This document shows positions 25,979 to 36,524 of a stretch of 64,000 nucleotides of DNA, piece by piece (the first letter of the stretch is position 1; each line of letters starts with the position of its first letter). The position numbers and the translations under genes were made by a program. The notes under the pieces were generated by a model, which did no database searches, was not told the origin of the DNA, and saw only the letters and a program-made list of their open reading frames with translations. This stretch comes from Stygiobacter sp. RIFOXYC2_FULL_38_25 (GTDB taxonomy: Bacteria; Bacteroidota; Ignavibacteria; Ignavibacteriales; Melioribacteraceae): assembly GCA_001803165.1 (NCBI GenBank), contig MHAZ01000019.1, forward strand, positions 1-64,000. The letters are read 5' to 3'.

Positions 25979-28900
25979 CTATTTTATTACAGCAAACTTC
26001 CCAATTTTTTCGCCAACATTAGGAATGTAAACGTGATAAATATAGACACCATAAGCTATCCTCATTCCTTCAGAGCTTAAGAGGTCCCAACTTGCCATAC
26101 TTGTAAAATCGTCTTTTTCAATTGTATCAACTAATTCACCCGTAATAGTGTAAATTCTTATCGTACACTGTTTTGGAAGATTTCTGAACTGTAATTCTCT
26201 GTCTCCTCTGTTGGTAAAGGTTCTTCCGGGGTTTTCAGAAATGCTATATGCTACGTAAGGATTTGGAACTACATAAATATCATTTATACTCTGTTTCGTT
26301 ATTTCACTTTTTATTTCCCCTTTCTTGGTTTCAAAAACAAACAAATCGTTCTTTTCGAAAGGTTTTGTTGTTTTGATTTGATAAATATCACCATTCTTAG
26401 GAAGTTTGAGAACCGAGGCAGATTTATCTAAAGACAAAATAATTTCGTAGCTGGTAGCCGCATTTTTGGCGCCCTGCGGTTGAAGAACAATACCTTCTCC
26501 CCAGTCCCAACGTTTATTATTCTTTTTGCCGGGAACTAATTCGTCAATTACAAACGTAGCCGGGGCATTCGCTGTTAAATTATAAATCTTAAATGGCATA
26601 GTAAAACCGCCGGTTAGAGTTGAAACCGAATCGGCGTATTTCCACCTCCCGTTTGCCAAAGTATCAACATCATTCCATCTTATTTCCCAATCGGCACTTA
26701 TTTTTGTTCTTAAGGCTGCAACGCCAATCAAAGCCGGATAGAAAATAGTATCTTTAACCGTAACATCGCTGTTGTGTATAAACCGTGAGTTCTTCTCATC
26801 AAAATTCAACTCATCATTTTTAACAAACACTCTTAGTCCATCAAATGTCGGGTTAGCATCTTCATCGTTGAGAAGTTTACTTTGATAGACAGGAAAATAT
26901 CTATACTTAATTTTATATAATCTTCCTGAATTTAGATCGCCCGCTTTTTTCCCGGCAATCTGACCGGAATTGTAATTCACAATGTATTTGGACGGATTTA
27001 CTAAAGTATTAGACTCATCGAAAAGTTGAATGCTGTTCTTTTCAATATTTTTATGAGGCAAGTTTATAAGTACCGTATCTTTCGATTTAAATTCTGTCTC
27101 AACACCGGTAGAATCAAGTACACTATATGACAGAGCGTCATCAAAGTGAATTTTATAAAACTTATTGTCTACAGCAAGATCATCCATAATTTTGATACTA
27201 ATTTTCCCGGTCGCATCCGAATTTATTGATGTGGGCGTTCCATCAAGACCTACTTCCGGAGAATCCATGCCTCTGGAAACCGGACCGGGGGTTACTTCCA
27301 AAGTGTTAACATCAAAAATTAAATTCCCGGTTAATGGATCTTGTTGAATTACTGATTGTGTTTCTGTCGGTGGAAGATCCGGCGAACCATGATCGTAGGC
27401 AACAACAGCATAGTAATATGTAATTCCATTTTGAACCGTTGAATCTACATATTCGTGCTGCAATCCGGTGTTAGTGCCCAAGTTGAATTTTACTCCGCGA
27501 CCATCGTACTCTCTTTGTGCCAATCCCGAGTAATCATCTATCAAATCAAATTGTGCTCTTTTACCTGTATTCGGATCTAACAGAGCTTGACCAAGAAATG
27601 GGACACCGTTTGCATCAGTCACAGTATATACATCAGAGAAATTATAGTCTCTGCTGCGATAGATTTTATAACCTTCAAAATCTTTGTCCTGGGTTAATGG
27701 GTCTATAGAATCTTCCGATTTAGCATCCCAGTATAGTTTAACTTTTCCATCTTCCGGCACAGCTTTAACAATTGGTTTAGCCGGAGGTTGTGCAAATCTA
27801 TAATCTGCTTCAAGAATTCGTACAGAAGTAATAGAATTAAGAATCAGATCATCTCTGTTCTCTCCCATAATAATTGCCATAGAGAATCTCTGAGTTTCAC
27901 CTTTTTTCAAAGATAACGGACCGGTTGAAAAACAAAAGATATTATCGCCTTCCTGCTTTAGCAAAGCTTGCTCGGCATCAATTTCAGGTTTACTTAGCCA
28001 CTGCCATATTAATTCATCCTCTTTAGGAAAATTAGGAGTTCCGTATCTAGCTGCGGTAAACCCGGTTAAGCCCATCATATCCGATTCCGAAATATCTCTG
28101 TAACCAAAGTTCGGCTCTGAGCCAGCCCACTTATACCCGGCAAGTTGAATATCGCTTAAAGTGCTTGTTTCTTCTTTATCAAATATTCCATTGCTATTTA
28201 AATCATTATAAAACGCCTGAGATGGACTTCCATCCCCTTCGCCGTAATCCGGACCGGGATAGTTTGAGGATTCCGGACCTATTCCATCAATCCCGATATC
28301 ATGTTTTTCTACATCCCAGTCACCATCTTCATCACCAGACCATCTAGCTTTGGGAGCGCCATAAACCTTAGTATATTTTTCTACATTATAAATTCCGAAA
28401 GTAAGCGGTGTTGCAACTCCATCTATGTAAGTTCCCTTGCCATTAAACGGACTTTCATCCATTATTCCATCGTCGTCATCGTCAGCTAAGTTATTATCAA
28501 AAGAAGGAGATTCTAAAAACTTCCAGCCAAAGTAACCGGGAGTTTTACTACCCATTCCCTTAAAATCTGCATCCCATGCATAAACCATACTTCTGGCTCG
28601 TTGATCATAAGATTCTGCAAGGGGACCTTTAGGGGGAATAAAAAAAGCACGGTCATCAATATAATCTGCCGAGCCGCCTACATGCGGATCGCCAAACATT
28701 CCAATGTAAACTTTATCTAAATCTTTTTCTGATGTATTTGTAATTTGATAAACCATAAAAATAATATCTTCTGCCATTGGGTTATTAAACTGAAGAATTC
28801 TTACTGTGGATTCTAACCCCAGTCCTCCTTTTTTAAGATCGTTAGGGAACGGTTGATATCTATCAATATATTCATAATTTGTAAAATCATCTATTGCATA

Positions 28901-29527
28901 AAAAACTTCTTCGTCCGGTGCAGTTGCCATATCACCTAAAAAAGCTGGCCACAAATATTTTCCCGCTCCGGGTGAATACCAGTTTTCCGGCCATGAATCC
29001 GGTTTTCCATCACCATTTTTATCTTCAGCGTTTAGAGAAGCTATTTTATCTTGACTGTTATCTGAGTAACCTGGTCTTGGCAGCCAGCCATATTTCAAAG
29101 AAGCATCAGGACTGTAGTCACCTTCTGTAGATCTAACATGCGAATCGCTGATTATATGAAGCGTATCACCATTCACGTCTATAACTTCGGCTCCTGCAAT
29201 CAAACCGAATTCGAAGCCATACCCTAAACCATTCCAAACCAAATCCTCAACGTTAGACAATACACTTGGGGCACAAACAGATCCGTAATTATAAAGGATG
29301 CTTGTAATTTTATTACCCTTAATAGTTATATCCTTAATTTCTCGTTTATCGCCTACCACTTTGTTTAGCCTACTTCCTTTAATAGGACCAAAAACTTTCA
29401 ATGATTGTTCGGGAGTAAGATTTTTATAATAATAGTCATCCTTTTTGTCCGTAACCTGACCTAATGAAAGTCCTGAAAGAACGAAGAAGAAGTATAAAAG
29501 AAGTGAGATATTTTTCTTTGCCATCAT
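25979..29527 (-). CDS. large surface protein with T9SS-type C-terminus (module A)
   Basis: The 1182-residue secreted protein starts with a signal peptide (LLLYFFFVLSGLSLGQ). The central part (about 580-800) contains FN3-like regions (VPEDGKVKLYWDAKSEDS; YYYAVVAYDHGSPDLPP). Segments rich in DxDxDG (NAEDKNGDGKP, DDDDDGIMDE) resemble calcium-binding or dockerin-like motifs. The C-terminus has NDIYVVPNPYV, CTIRIYTITGELV and KFAVIK, a T9SS sorting domain variant shared with the module B protein. Such proteins are exported and kept on the surface. It lies 22 bases after the TonB-dependent receptor gene. The ligand or activity is unknown. Confidence 0.82.
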   Translation of the reverse strand: MMAKKNISLLLYFFFVLSGLSLGQVTDKKDDYYYKNLTPEQSLKVFGPIKGSRLNKVVGDKREIKDITIKGNKITSILYNYGSVCAPSVLSNVEDLVWNGLGYGFEFGLIAGAEVIDVNGDTLHIISDSHVRSTEGDYSPDASLKYGWLPRPGYSDNSQDKIASLNAEDKNGDGKPDSWPENWYSPGAGKYLWPAFLGDMATAPDEEVFYAIDDFTNYEYIDRYQPFPNDLKKGGLGLESTVRILQFNNPMAEDIIFMVYQITNTSEKDLDKVYIGMFGDPHVGGSADYIDDRAFFIPPKGPLAESYDQRARSMVYAWDADFKGMGSKTPGYFGWKFLESPSFDNNLADDDDDGIMDESPFNGKGTYIDGVATPLTFGIYNVEKYTKVYGAPKARWSGDEDGDWDVEKHDIGIDGIGPESSNYPGPDYGEGDGSPSQAFYNDLNSNGIFDKEETSTLSDIQLAGYKWAGSEPNFGYRDISESDMMGLTGFTAARYGTPNFPKEDELIWQWLSKPEIDAEQALLKQEGDNIFCFSTGPLSLKKGETQRFSMAIIMGENRDDLILNSITSVRILEADYRFAQPPAKPIVKAVPEDGKVKLYWDAKSEDSIDPLTQDKDFEGYKIYRSRDYNFSDVYTVTDANGVPFLGQALLDPNTGKRAQFDLIDDYSGLAQREYDGRGVKFNLGTNTGLQHEYVDSTVQNGITYYYAVVAYDHGSPDLPPTETQSVIQQDPLTGNLIFDVNTLEVTPGPVSRGMDSPEVGLDGTPTSINSDATGKISIKIMDDLAVDNKFYKIHFDDALSYSVLDSTGVETEFKSKDTVLINLPHKNIEKNSIQLFDESNTLVNPSKYIVNYNSGQIAGKKAGDLNSGRLYKIKYRYFPVYQSKLLNDEDANPTFDGLRVFVKNDELNFDEKNSRFIHNSDVTVKDTIFYPALIGVAALRTKISADWEIRWNDVDTLANGRWKYADSVSTLTGGFTMPFKIYNLTANAPATFVIDELVPGKKNNKRWDWGEGIVLQPQGAKNAATSYEIILSLDKSASVLKLPKNGDIYQIKTTKPFEKNDLFVFETKKGEIKSEITKQSINDIYVVPNPYVAYSISENPGRTFTNRGDRELQFRNLPKQCTIRIYTITGELVDTIEKDDFTSMASWDLLSSEGMRIAYGVYIYHVYIPNVGEKIGKFAVIK

Positions 29528-29548
29528 TAATATCCTATATGAATGTAT

Positions 29549-32395
29549 TTATTTAAAGATAATCGAAAATCCAAGCCTTACTTCCCGGGGTCTATTTACA
29601 CGCTCCGGGCGTTGAGAATAATACTGATCGAGATAGCCGGCATCAATCATGCCCTGGTCTCCTCTGGCAATCCTACTGCGCAAATCATCAAACTGATGTG
29701 AGTTAAGCTCTTGTTCAACATTTGATAATGCTTTGCCTGAACTAGCATAAACCGATCTATCGTTTTGAGTATCAAACACGTTATTTATATTAAGAAATAC
29801 TGAACACATCAAAGAACCAAATGAAAAAAACTTTTCGAATTTTAGATCAACTTCCCATTGCATAGATTTATTTGCAGAGTTTTGTTCATATGTTATTGTA
29901 GATAAACTTGGTGGTAAAGTAACAGTATAAGGTGTTCCTGCCTGAATATTATAGATAACTCCTAGAGTCCAGGAATTAGGTTCCGTAAGACTAACTGTAC
30001 CGTTTATTAAGTGAGACCGGTCAAAACTAAGAGGCACTAAAAAAGTTTCGGTTTGTTTTCCCGCTGCTTCGCTAAAGAACAGATCAACTTCCGGTTCCGT
30101 TCTATTTCCTTCTGCAATTTGGAAAGTATAATCTAATGTAGCAGCGAACATACCTTCTACAGAACGTCTTTTAAGAAAAGAAAGAGTAACCCCCCTAACA
30201 TTAGAATAGGCTAAATTTGTTAAAATTCTATATTGTCTAGCTTTTTCGGTATAGACCGTTTGCGTAAAAATGTAATCGCGTACATCCTTGTTGTAAGCGG
30301 TAAGATCAAATTTGAAATCTTCCGTTAGTTGCTGCTGAAGGCCTATTTCGTATTGTATTGATTTTTGCGGATTAACATTTGGATTACCGAAAGTAGGAAT
30401 TGTGGATACGTTAGCAACCCACCTTAAATCATTCTGGTATAGACTAGACAATGAACCAATTTGATAAAAATGTCCGTAAGAAAATCTAATAACGCCTCTA
30501 TCGGTTATTGGATATGAAACGCTGAATCTTGGCGACAACATATGTTTAACTTCAGCTGGTTTTAAATATTCATTCATATAACCCGACAAAGATTCTGTTA
30601 TATTTTTAGAAATATCATAATTGTAATCCGATGCAGCATCAAAGAATTCATATCTTAAACCGACGTTCAATATCAAAGTTTTGGCAAGTTCCATCTTATC
30701 GAGAACATAAACAGAGCCCTGTATTGGATTCTTATCATAGGTGGAAACACTTTGGATACCACCGCGTATGATATTAAGAGATTTGTCATATAAAAGATCG
30801 TTTACACTTAGTGACGTAACGGAAGGGACTCCGTTAATCTCTTTATATTTATAAAAATCTAGAGTAAACCCATTTCTTTTAACATTGTGTTTCCTAAATT
30901 CAAAGCCACCTCTAATCTCATGAATACCAAACATTTGCGAAATAATATCGCCTTTAATACTATAAGTGGTAGTTGCTCGTTTAACTATATCATTGTCTGT
31001 ACCGCCGGCATAATAGGTAGTATTTCCAATAGTTTTTCTATAAAAACTAGGCAAATATCCCGGATCATTCGGATCAGAATAAAGATATGATTCTGCTCTA
31101 TTATATGAATAAGAAGCTTTTAATGTATAAAACGTTTTGTCGTTTATTGTGTGAGTCATATCTAATGTATTTATTACACCTCTACTGTAATCCCATGCAA
31201 CACCATCAGGATTAAAAAGGTAGCTCCTATCGAAAGACCGAGATTTCGCTTTATTATAAACAATCTCATACTTTAACTTGATCTTCCCGCCAAATCTTTG
31301 ACTAATGTTAAATTGCAGGTTAAGTGAATTACTTGGATCCATCGCTACATATTGCATATCACCGTTAGGCAAACCATTGCTATTTGAGCTAAATGGATTA
31401 AATAAGTATGCGCCGGTTGCGTTACCAAATCTAGGATCGGTACTTTTAAAATTATCTGGCGTTAAGTAAGAATCACTTGGATTATATAATCTGTATCCGT
31501 AATAAGTACCTTTATAATTTTCTAAAATACCTGAAAAGAAAAATCTTGTTGTTTCGGTTATTGGAATTGGTCCTCCAAGCGTAGCTTCAACTCGACCAAC
31601 GTTTAGAGCATCTATTTCATCTAAGTTAGTAAACAAGTTTGTTCTAGAAGTTGCAAAATCGCCCCCATAACCTCTTGCGCTAAAAGCAAATTTTTCACCT
31701 CCCTCTTTTGTAACATAATTAACAACACCGCTTAAAGCATTACCAAATTCTGCACTAAACGTACCGGTCGATACCGACGCTTCCTGAACAGCATTAGTTG
31801 CAAGCCCAACAGCTCTAGCATTTCCATAAGGATCATTTAGCGAAAGTCCGTTTAAAGTATAAGCAACTTCATTTCCGTATCCACCGCGAATGTGAATGCT
31901 TCCATCATCACCAGTTACTACACCTGCTTGCAGTTTTATAATATCGCTGATATTATCAACCGGCAAAATGTCCACAGATTCAGATGTAATTGAAACGGTT
32001 GGATTTGTTAAATCCTGTCTGATGAGTGGATTTCTTTCCCCTTGAACAACAACTGCATTAAGAGTAACTTCGCCCGGAGACAAATTGAAACTTAACGACG
32101 TAGTAAACCCAACATTAACAGTAATAGATTTTGTTGTAACTTTTTGATAGCCGATGTACGAAGCTGTTACATCGTATTTACCGGGAGGCACATTTAATAT
32201 TACATAACCACCTTCCATATCTGTTGCAGCACCTGTTGTAGTACCCTCGATAACAACGTTTGCAAAAGGAATACCCTCGCCTGTAGAAATGTCTATAACC
32301 TTTCCCATAATTTTACCGGTTGATTGGGAATACGCGGGATTAACATGTGATAAGAAAACTGCCGCTGCAATAATTAATAAAAAACCTTTCTGCAT
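29549..32395 (-). CDS. TonB-dependent outer-membrane receptor (module A)
   Basis: The 948-residue receptor has a signal peptide (MQKGFLLIIAAAVFLS..AYS), a CarboxypepD_reg-like domain (about 25-110: GKIMGKVIDISTGEGIPFANV, GKYDVTASYIGY), a plug (about 115-230) and a 22-strand barrel ending in a C-terminal aromatic residue (SIIFK). It has no SusD-like partner in the window. It would carry a ligand through the outer membrane with TonB energy. The ATG at 32395 is used because GAGAGG lies eight bases ahead; a TTG five codons upstream is the alternative. It is the first gene of the module A operon. Confidence 0.9.
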   Translation of the reverse strand: MQKGFLLIIAAAVFLSHVNPAYSQSTGKIMGKVIDISTGEGIPFANVVIEGTTTGAATDMEGGYVILNVPPGKYDVTASYIGYQKVTTKSITVNVGFTTSLSFNLSPGEVTLNAVVVQGERNPLIRQDLTNPTVSITSESVDILPVDNISDIIKLQAGVVTGDDGSIHIRGGYGNEVAYTLNGLSLNDPYGNARAVGLATNAVQEASVSTGTFSAEFGNALSGVVNYVTKEGGEKFAFSARGYGGDFATSRTNLFTNLDEIDALNVGRVEATLGGPIPITETTRFFFSGILENYKGTYYGYRLYNPSDSYLTPDNFKSTDPRFGNATGAYLFNPFSSNSNGLPNGDMQYVAMDPSNSLNLQFNISQRFGGKIKLKYEIVYNKAKSRSFDRSYLFNPDGVAWDYSRGVINTLDMTHTINDKTFYTLKASYSYNRAESYLYSDPNDPGYLPSFYRKTIGNTTYYAGGTDNDIVKRATTTYSIKGDIISQMFGIHEIRGGFEFRKHNVKRNGFTLDFYKYKEINGVPSVTSLSVNDLLYDKSLNIIRGGIQSVSTYDKNPIQGSVYVLDKMELAKTLILNVGLRYEFFDAASDYNYDISKNITESLSGYMNEYLKPAEVKHMLSPRFSVSYPITDRGVIRFSYGHFYQIGSLSSLYQNDLRWVANVSTIPTFGNPNVNPQKSIQYEIGLQQQLTEDFKFDLTAYNKDVRDYIFTQTVYTEKARQYRILTNLAYSNVRGVTLSFLKRRSVEGMFAATLDYTFQIAEGNRTEPEVDLFFSEAAGKQTETFLVPLSFDRSHLINGTVSLTEPNSWTLGVIYNIQAGTPYTVTLPPSLSTITYEQNSANKSMQWEVDLKFEKFFSFGSLMCSVFLNINNVFDTQNDRSVYASSGKALSNVEQELNSHQFDDLRSRIARGDQGMIDAGYLDQYYSQRPERVNRPREVRLGFSIIFK

Positions 32396-32577
32396 TATTG
32401 TGCCTCTCAAAAAGAATTTAAGACATGTTTTTTACAAATAACATACGCTTGCAATTGAAGAATCAAAATAGAAGAGACTGTTTCAAAAGCAATTAATGGG
32501 AAACAAAAAACATTCATTATTCAAATTTTCCACACTTTTTACTTTTGAACCAGCCTCTTAGTAGTGCCTAGTAATTT

Positions 32578-34500
32578 TTACTTTAATAAAGTCATTTTTA
32601 TAGATTTAGAGAAATTGCCATAAGTAAGAGTGGCAATATAATTACCGCTTGATACCTGTACACCATTGCTATTCTTTCCATTCCAGGTTACAGCCGAATT
32701 TCCTTTTTCAAAAATTTCATTATCAATAAGAGTTACAACTTCCTTACCAAGCATATCATAAATCTTTAATGATATTTTTTTCTGCAAGGGGAGTGTAAAA
32801 TTAATTGTTGTACTTGGATTAAACGGATTAGGGTAATTGTTCTCGAGTTTATAATCATCAGGAATCACAATATCATATTCTTGATCTTTGAGTCCGGTAG
32901 TTCCAGTATACTCTAGAACACGTATGGTTTTACGGTATTCATTTACAATCTTTTTGCTGGCTGCGAGATCTCTTTCCCATGATTTAGTTGCCGGAGCCCA
33001 CTGATAATGTACAACTGTTGTTGAATCATAAACGCTTTGTTCCGAAAGAACAATTTCCATCTTGCCATCTTTATCCAAATCAACATTATCTGCAAAGATA
33101 TAAGACGTAAATGGAGTTTCTTCTTTAACCGTATCTATAATAGCTGGATTAAGATTATATGTAGTATCAGTAGCGGTTTTAATTGTATCTATTCTGCCAT
33201 GATAAATTTTGATAGTTGCAAAAACGTCTCCACCTTCACCCTTGTAAACTAGGTTTGCAGAATAATTACTTTTATCTAACAAACTTCCGGAACCTTTGTA
33301 CTGAACTGCAAAAAGGTTTATTCCGCGTCCGCCGCCGGTGTATATTTCATCTTTGCCATCTTTGTTAAGATCACCTTTTACACATGGCCAGAATTCGGCA
33401 GTAGTTTTGCCACCTAAAGCAGCTAATTCACTTTTTAATGCAATTACACCATATCTGTTAGCAACAGCTGTTGGGTCACTATCAAATAAGTTAGCAGATG
33501 TATCTGCCTTGGAAAATTGGAACAAGCACATATCGAAATTATCTGAATACTTCGTTCCGGCAATTTCATCTATTCCATCGCCGTTAACATCGACTGCTGC
33601 TAGCCCAAAATAACTGACAGCATCTTTTGTAGAATATTTGTTATACGCACCAGGTTTGGTTTTATCCGGATATCTATAGGAATTAGGCCCATTAACTTGA
33701 ATTGCCCACATTCCGAAATTATTCCAATGATGGCTTATTATTTCAAATCTTCCATCACCATCAATATCCGCAGGTGTAGAGCTCCACTGAGAACCCGTTG
33801 CCCAATCAATACCATTAGTAGATGCCCCGGGAAGACCACCCTCTATTACTAAAGAAGCAAAACCCGGGAATGTACCATCAATTCCGAGTATATATAAATC
33901 TCTATTACTATTACCCCAAGAATGCGGAAAGATTTCGGATCTTCCATCTCCATCTACATCCTTTACAGTTAGAACCTCTCTGTTTAGTCTTAGTGTATTA
34001 CCGGTAGTAGCTGCCTTTGCACCGGCGGCAACAAACATTGCGTTTGTAATTTCATAGGCTGGTTCTGTTCCCCATGAAGTACCATTCCATTCGTAAAATA
34101 CTATTCTTACTTCGCCATTTTGTTCGAAAATGATTTCCGGATTTCCGTCCCCATCACAATCTCCAACTTGTGGAAATCTAGGAGTACTTCCGCTGGAAGT
34201 CTTGGAAATAGGAGATGACCAAATAATTTCTAGTACTCCTTTGCCGTTATATTTCATGACGTGAACTCTACCACCGTTTGAGTAATCGGTCGAAATAATT
34301 TCTTGACTGCCGTCATTGTTGGCATCTGCTACAATAACTCTTCTTACGCCTAAGTCTTTGTAATAAGGCATTGTTGTATCTGCTGCCGCCCCCAAATAGG
34401 CATTGTATGTTGCCATATTTGTAGCATTAATTGAAGTTTGAGCTTGCAGAGAAGTTACAAGTAAGAACATTAGAGAAAAAAATAATAATGTTTTTTTCAT
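32578..34500 (-). CDS. FG-GAP/VCBS repeat surface protein with T9SS sorting domain
   Basis: The 640-residue protein has a signal peptide (MKKTLLFFSLMFLLVTSLQAQ) and seven calcium-binding DxDxDG-like repeats: DANNDGSQEI, DCDGDGNPEI, DVDGDGRSEI, DIDGDGRFEI, DVNGDGIDEI, DLNKDGKDEI and DLDKDGKMEI. This number fits a seven-bladed integrin-like propeller. The last ~85 residues are a classical type A T9SS sorting domain (NNYPNPFNPSTTINFTLP ... MTLLK). It is probably cell-surface attached and binds a polymer or protein. The ATG at 34500 has AAGGAG ahead and gives a clean signal peptide. No enzyme motif is seen. Confidence 0.85.
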   Translation of the reverse strand: MKKTLLFFSLMFLLVTSLQAQTSINATNMATYNAYLGAAADTTMPYYKDLGVRRVIVADANNDGSQEIISTDYSNGGRVHVMKYNGKGVLEIIWSSPISKTSSGSTPRFPQVGDCDGDGNPEIIFEQNGEVRIVFYEWNGTSWGTEPAYEITNAMFVAAGAKAATTGNTLRLNREVLTVKDVDGDGRSEIFPHSWGNSNRDLYILGIDGTFPGFASLVIEGGLPGASTNGIDWATGSQWSSTPADIDGDGRFEIISHHWNNFGMWAIQVNGPNSYRYPDKTKPGAYNKYSTKDAVSYFGLAAVDVNGDGIDEIAGTKYSDNFDMCLFQFSKADTSANLFDSDPTAVANRYGVIALKSELAALGGKTTAEFWPCVKGDLNKDGKDEIYTGGGRGINLFAVQYKGSGSLLDKSNYSANLVYKGEGGDVFATIKIYHGRIDTIKTATDTTYNLNPAIIDTVKEETPFTSYIFADNVDLDKDGKMEIVLSEQSVYDSTTVVHYQWAPATKSWERDLAASKKIVNEYRKTIRVLEYTGTTGLKDQEYDIVIPDDYKLENNYPNPFNPSTTINFTLPLQKKISLKIYDMLGKEVVTLIDNEIFEKGNSAVTWNGKNSNGVQVSSGNYIATLTYGNFSKSIKMTLLK

Positions 34501-34875
34501 TGGGTCTCCTTTTATTGTTAGTATTATTTTTAGGATATATAGACTATCCAATTTAGAGCAAAGCAATACTTCAAAATTTTATAAATCCATCAATAATCAG
34601 CTCAGCCATTTTAGAGAGAAGAATTCGTCTTTTTAATTTTATATCTCTTTTCTTCACAAATCAACTTTTCAAAAGGATTTTTCTCAACGAATCAAAAACA
34701 ATACTTTAGTCTGTCAGTCAAAAAATATTGAATGCTAAATTTTTCATTTTAATTTAACAATAAACAGAGTTCTTTTGCACCAAAAAGATTTAAATAAAGC
34801 ACGCTTTGATTTTAATGCTACGGCATAAGGTCCACATTTCACTACATCGAATAAGTTTTATAAGACAATCGCTAA
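34501..34875. other. non-coding stretch
   Basis: Upstream of the FG-GAP gene. I see no gene here; the ribosome binding site AAGGAG of that gene lies at its lower end. The 34876-35022 segment that follows is a pseudogene fragment. Confidence 0.5.
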
Positions 34876-35022
34876 TTAACTTTTAGCAGTTCGGTTTTAC
34901 CGGAACTTTAGCAATATCATTATTAGCTAATAGAAATATCATTGCAATTTTATCGCAGTTTTGTAGTTCATGTATAGTATAATTGCTATGCTATAAGCCA
35001 ATGGCATAAAGACAGCAATTAT
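34876..35022 (-). pseudogene. broken copy of the GT2 gene 5' end
   Basis: About 147 bases match 24368-24516, the first ~50 codons of the GT2 gene, on the same strand and at roughly four of five bases. The start codon is ATA instead of ATG and small indels shift the frame, giving a stop within about 25 codons. The match ends near the start of the GT2 gene. It is a non-functional duplicate; how it was copied 10 kb away is not visible, as no repeat or IS borders it. Confidence 0.75.
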
Positions 35023-35100
35023 TTATTTTTTACTCCAATTATAAATGACGAATTTCAGAGCCATCATGAACAGTATTAAATCCGGTAGAAGCAGTTAGTG

Positions 35101-35136
35101 TGTTTAAAGAATTCCCCTCTGGAAAGAGGGGAATTC
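35101..35136 (-). terminator. rho-independent terminator
   Basis: GAATTCCCCTCT and AGAGGGGAATTC form a perfect 12-bp stem with loop GGAA (35109-35136), followed on the minus strand by TTTAAAC. It ends the propeller/T9SS gene at 35162. Confidence 0.8.
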
Positions 35137-35161
35137 TGTTTAAGCAAAATTAAAAGCCAGC

Positions 35162-36460
35162 TTACTTAACAAGCAACATTTTCTTAGAAAGCGAAACTTT
35201 ACCTGTGTTAAGTTTATAAATATAAATCCCGCTTGAAAGATTGGAAGCGTTAAAATCTACCTGGTAAGAACCGGAACTCTTAACTTCATTAACAAGTGTT
35301 GCAACTTCTTGTCCCAAAGTATTATAAACCTTTAAGCTAACAAATCCTTGCTCAGGAATTGAGAACTTAATGTTTGTTGTTGGGTTAAATGGATTTGGAT
35401 AGTTCTGCGATAAATCATAACCAGTTGGAATTTCATCAAGCTTTTCAATTCCAGAGCCGGTTTTGGTAAATTTAAATAATCTGGCAAAAGCAGTTCCGAA
35501 TAATCCAACATAAGCAGTTTTACCATCTTTACTGAAGCAAATACCACGAGGTAATTCATCTGCAGCCGCAGGAACGATAGGAGAAGCAAGAGTAAAGCTA
35601 TCAACAAGTTGTTTTGTTGTCACATTTACACCATACCAAGTCAAGTGAGTATATTTTTTCTCAGTTCCTCTTTTATCATTGGATACCCAGAACAAACCTG
35701 TAGCTGGATTCCAGGCTGCTGATTCAACTGACATTCCTTTCAGAAGCGAGTCAGCTAATGTGAAGGTTCCAAATTCGTCAGGTCTCTTATATACAAAGAT
35801 ACCATGTGTGCCAGTGAAAGGAGTCCAATAAATTGTGTTACCATCTTTAGAAACCTTCATTGTTCTAGCAATTGCAGGAGGTCCCGTTACTGCTGTTCCA
35901 AGAAGTGTCAGATTTTTATCATACATAACTATTCTTGCATTAGCAGATCCGTTGCCTACAACCGGACCTACGAAAACTGTACCATCTGTTGAAACTGCTG
36001 GACCGGCTGGAGACGAACCAACATCAGTACCAACAGTTGTATTCCGAGCTAGCCCTTGATATGTTTTATAATCAATTTTGATGATTTTACCTGTAGATAT
36101 AAAGTAAATATTGCCATCACCATCTTGACCTAGACCACGACAGCCGGAAGTACCGCCTCCCTTTCCGAGGGTATCTAAAACTCCATTGGTATTAACTATA
36201 CCAATAGTGTCAACTTTTGAACCATCAGGATGGAACACAAAAATTGGAGAACCGTTTTTTATCGTATCTCCTTTCGCTTTAATAAAGTTGGACTTGTAGT
36301 AACTTGCTTGCCATATTTTGCCGTCAGGTGTAACCTCAATTCCATGAGTTCCGCCTTTACGCAGATCGTTTGGCCAAGGACCTTCATATTTCCACTGAGC
36401 AATGCTGATGCTAGCGGTCATCACAATTAGAGCAAATAAATATGTAGCTTTTTTTAACAT
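35162..36460 (-). CDS. secreted beta-propeller protein with T9SS sorting domain
   Basis: The 432-residue protein has a signal peptide (MLKKATYLFALIVMTASISIAQ). Residues 25-340 contain repeated strands of a SMP-30/NHL-like propeller (GGTHGIEVTPDGKIWQASY, GCRGLGQDGDGNIYFIST, RGICFSKDGKTAYVGLFG). The last 80 residues are a type A T9SS sorting domain (YPNPFNPTTNIKFSIPEQ ... LSKKMLLVK). The ATG at 36460 has AGGAGG ahead; the ORF could extend 40 codons upstream but that would overlap the next gene. It sits at the end of the module B operon and may be part of it. Confidence 0.83.
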   Translation of the reverse strand: MLKKATYLFALIVMTASISIAQWKYEGPWPNDLRKGGTHGIEVTPDGKIWQASYYKSNFIKAKGDTIKNGSPIFVFHPDGSKVDTIGIVNTNGVLDTLGKGGGTSGCRGLGQDGDGNIYFISTGKIIKIDYKTYQGLARNTTVGTDVGSSPAGPAVSTDGTVFVGPVVGNGSANARIVMYDKNLTLLGTAVTGPPAIARTMKVSKDGNTIYWTPFTGTHGIFVYKRPDEFGTFTLADSLLKGMSVESAAWNPATGLFWVSNDKRGTEKKYTHLTWYGVNVTTKQLVDSFTLASPIVPAAADELPRGICFSKDGKTAYVGLFGTAFARLFKFTKTGSGIEKLDEIPTGYDLSQNYPNPFNPTTNIKFSIPEQGFVSLKVYNTLGQEVATLVNEVKSSGSYQVDFNASNLSSGIYIYKLNTGKVSLSKKMLLVK

Positions 36461-36524
36461 ACTGCCTCCTATTGTTATTTGTGTTTCATTAGTAATACAG
36501 TTTTCCTTTTTAATCTTGTATTTA

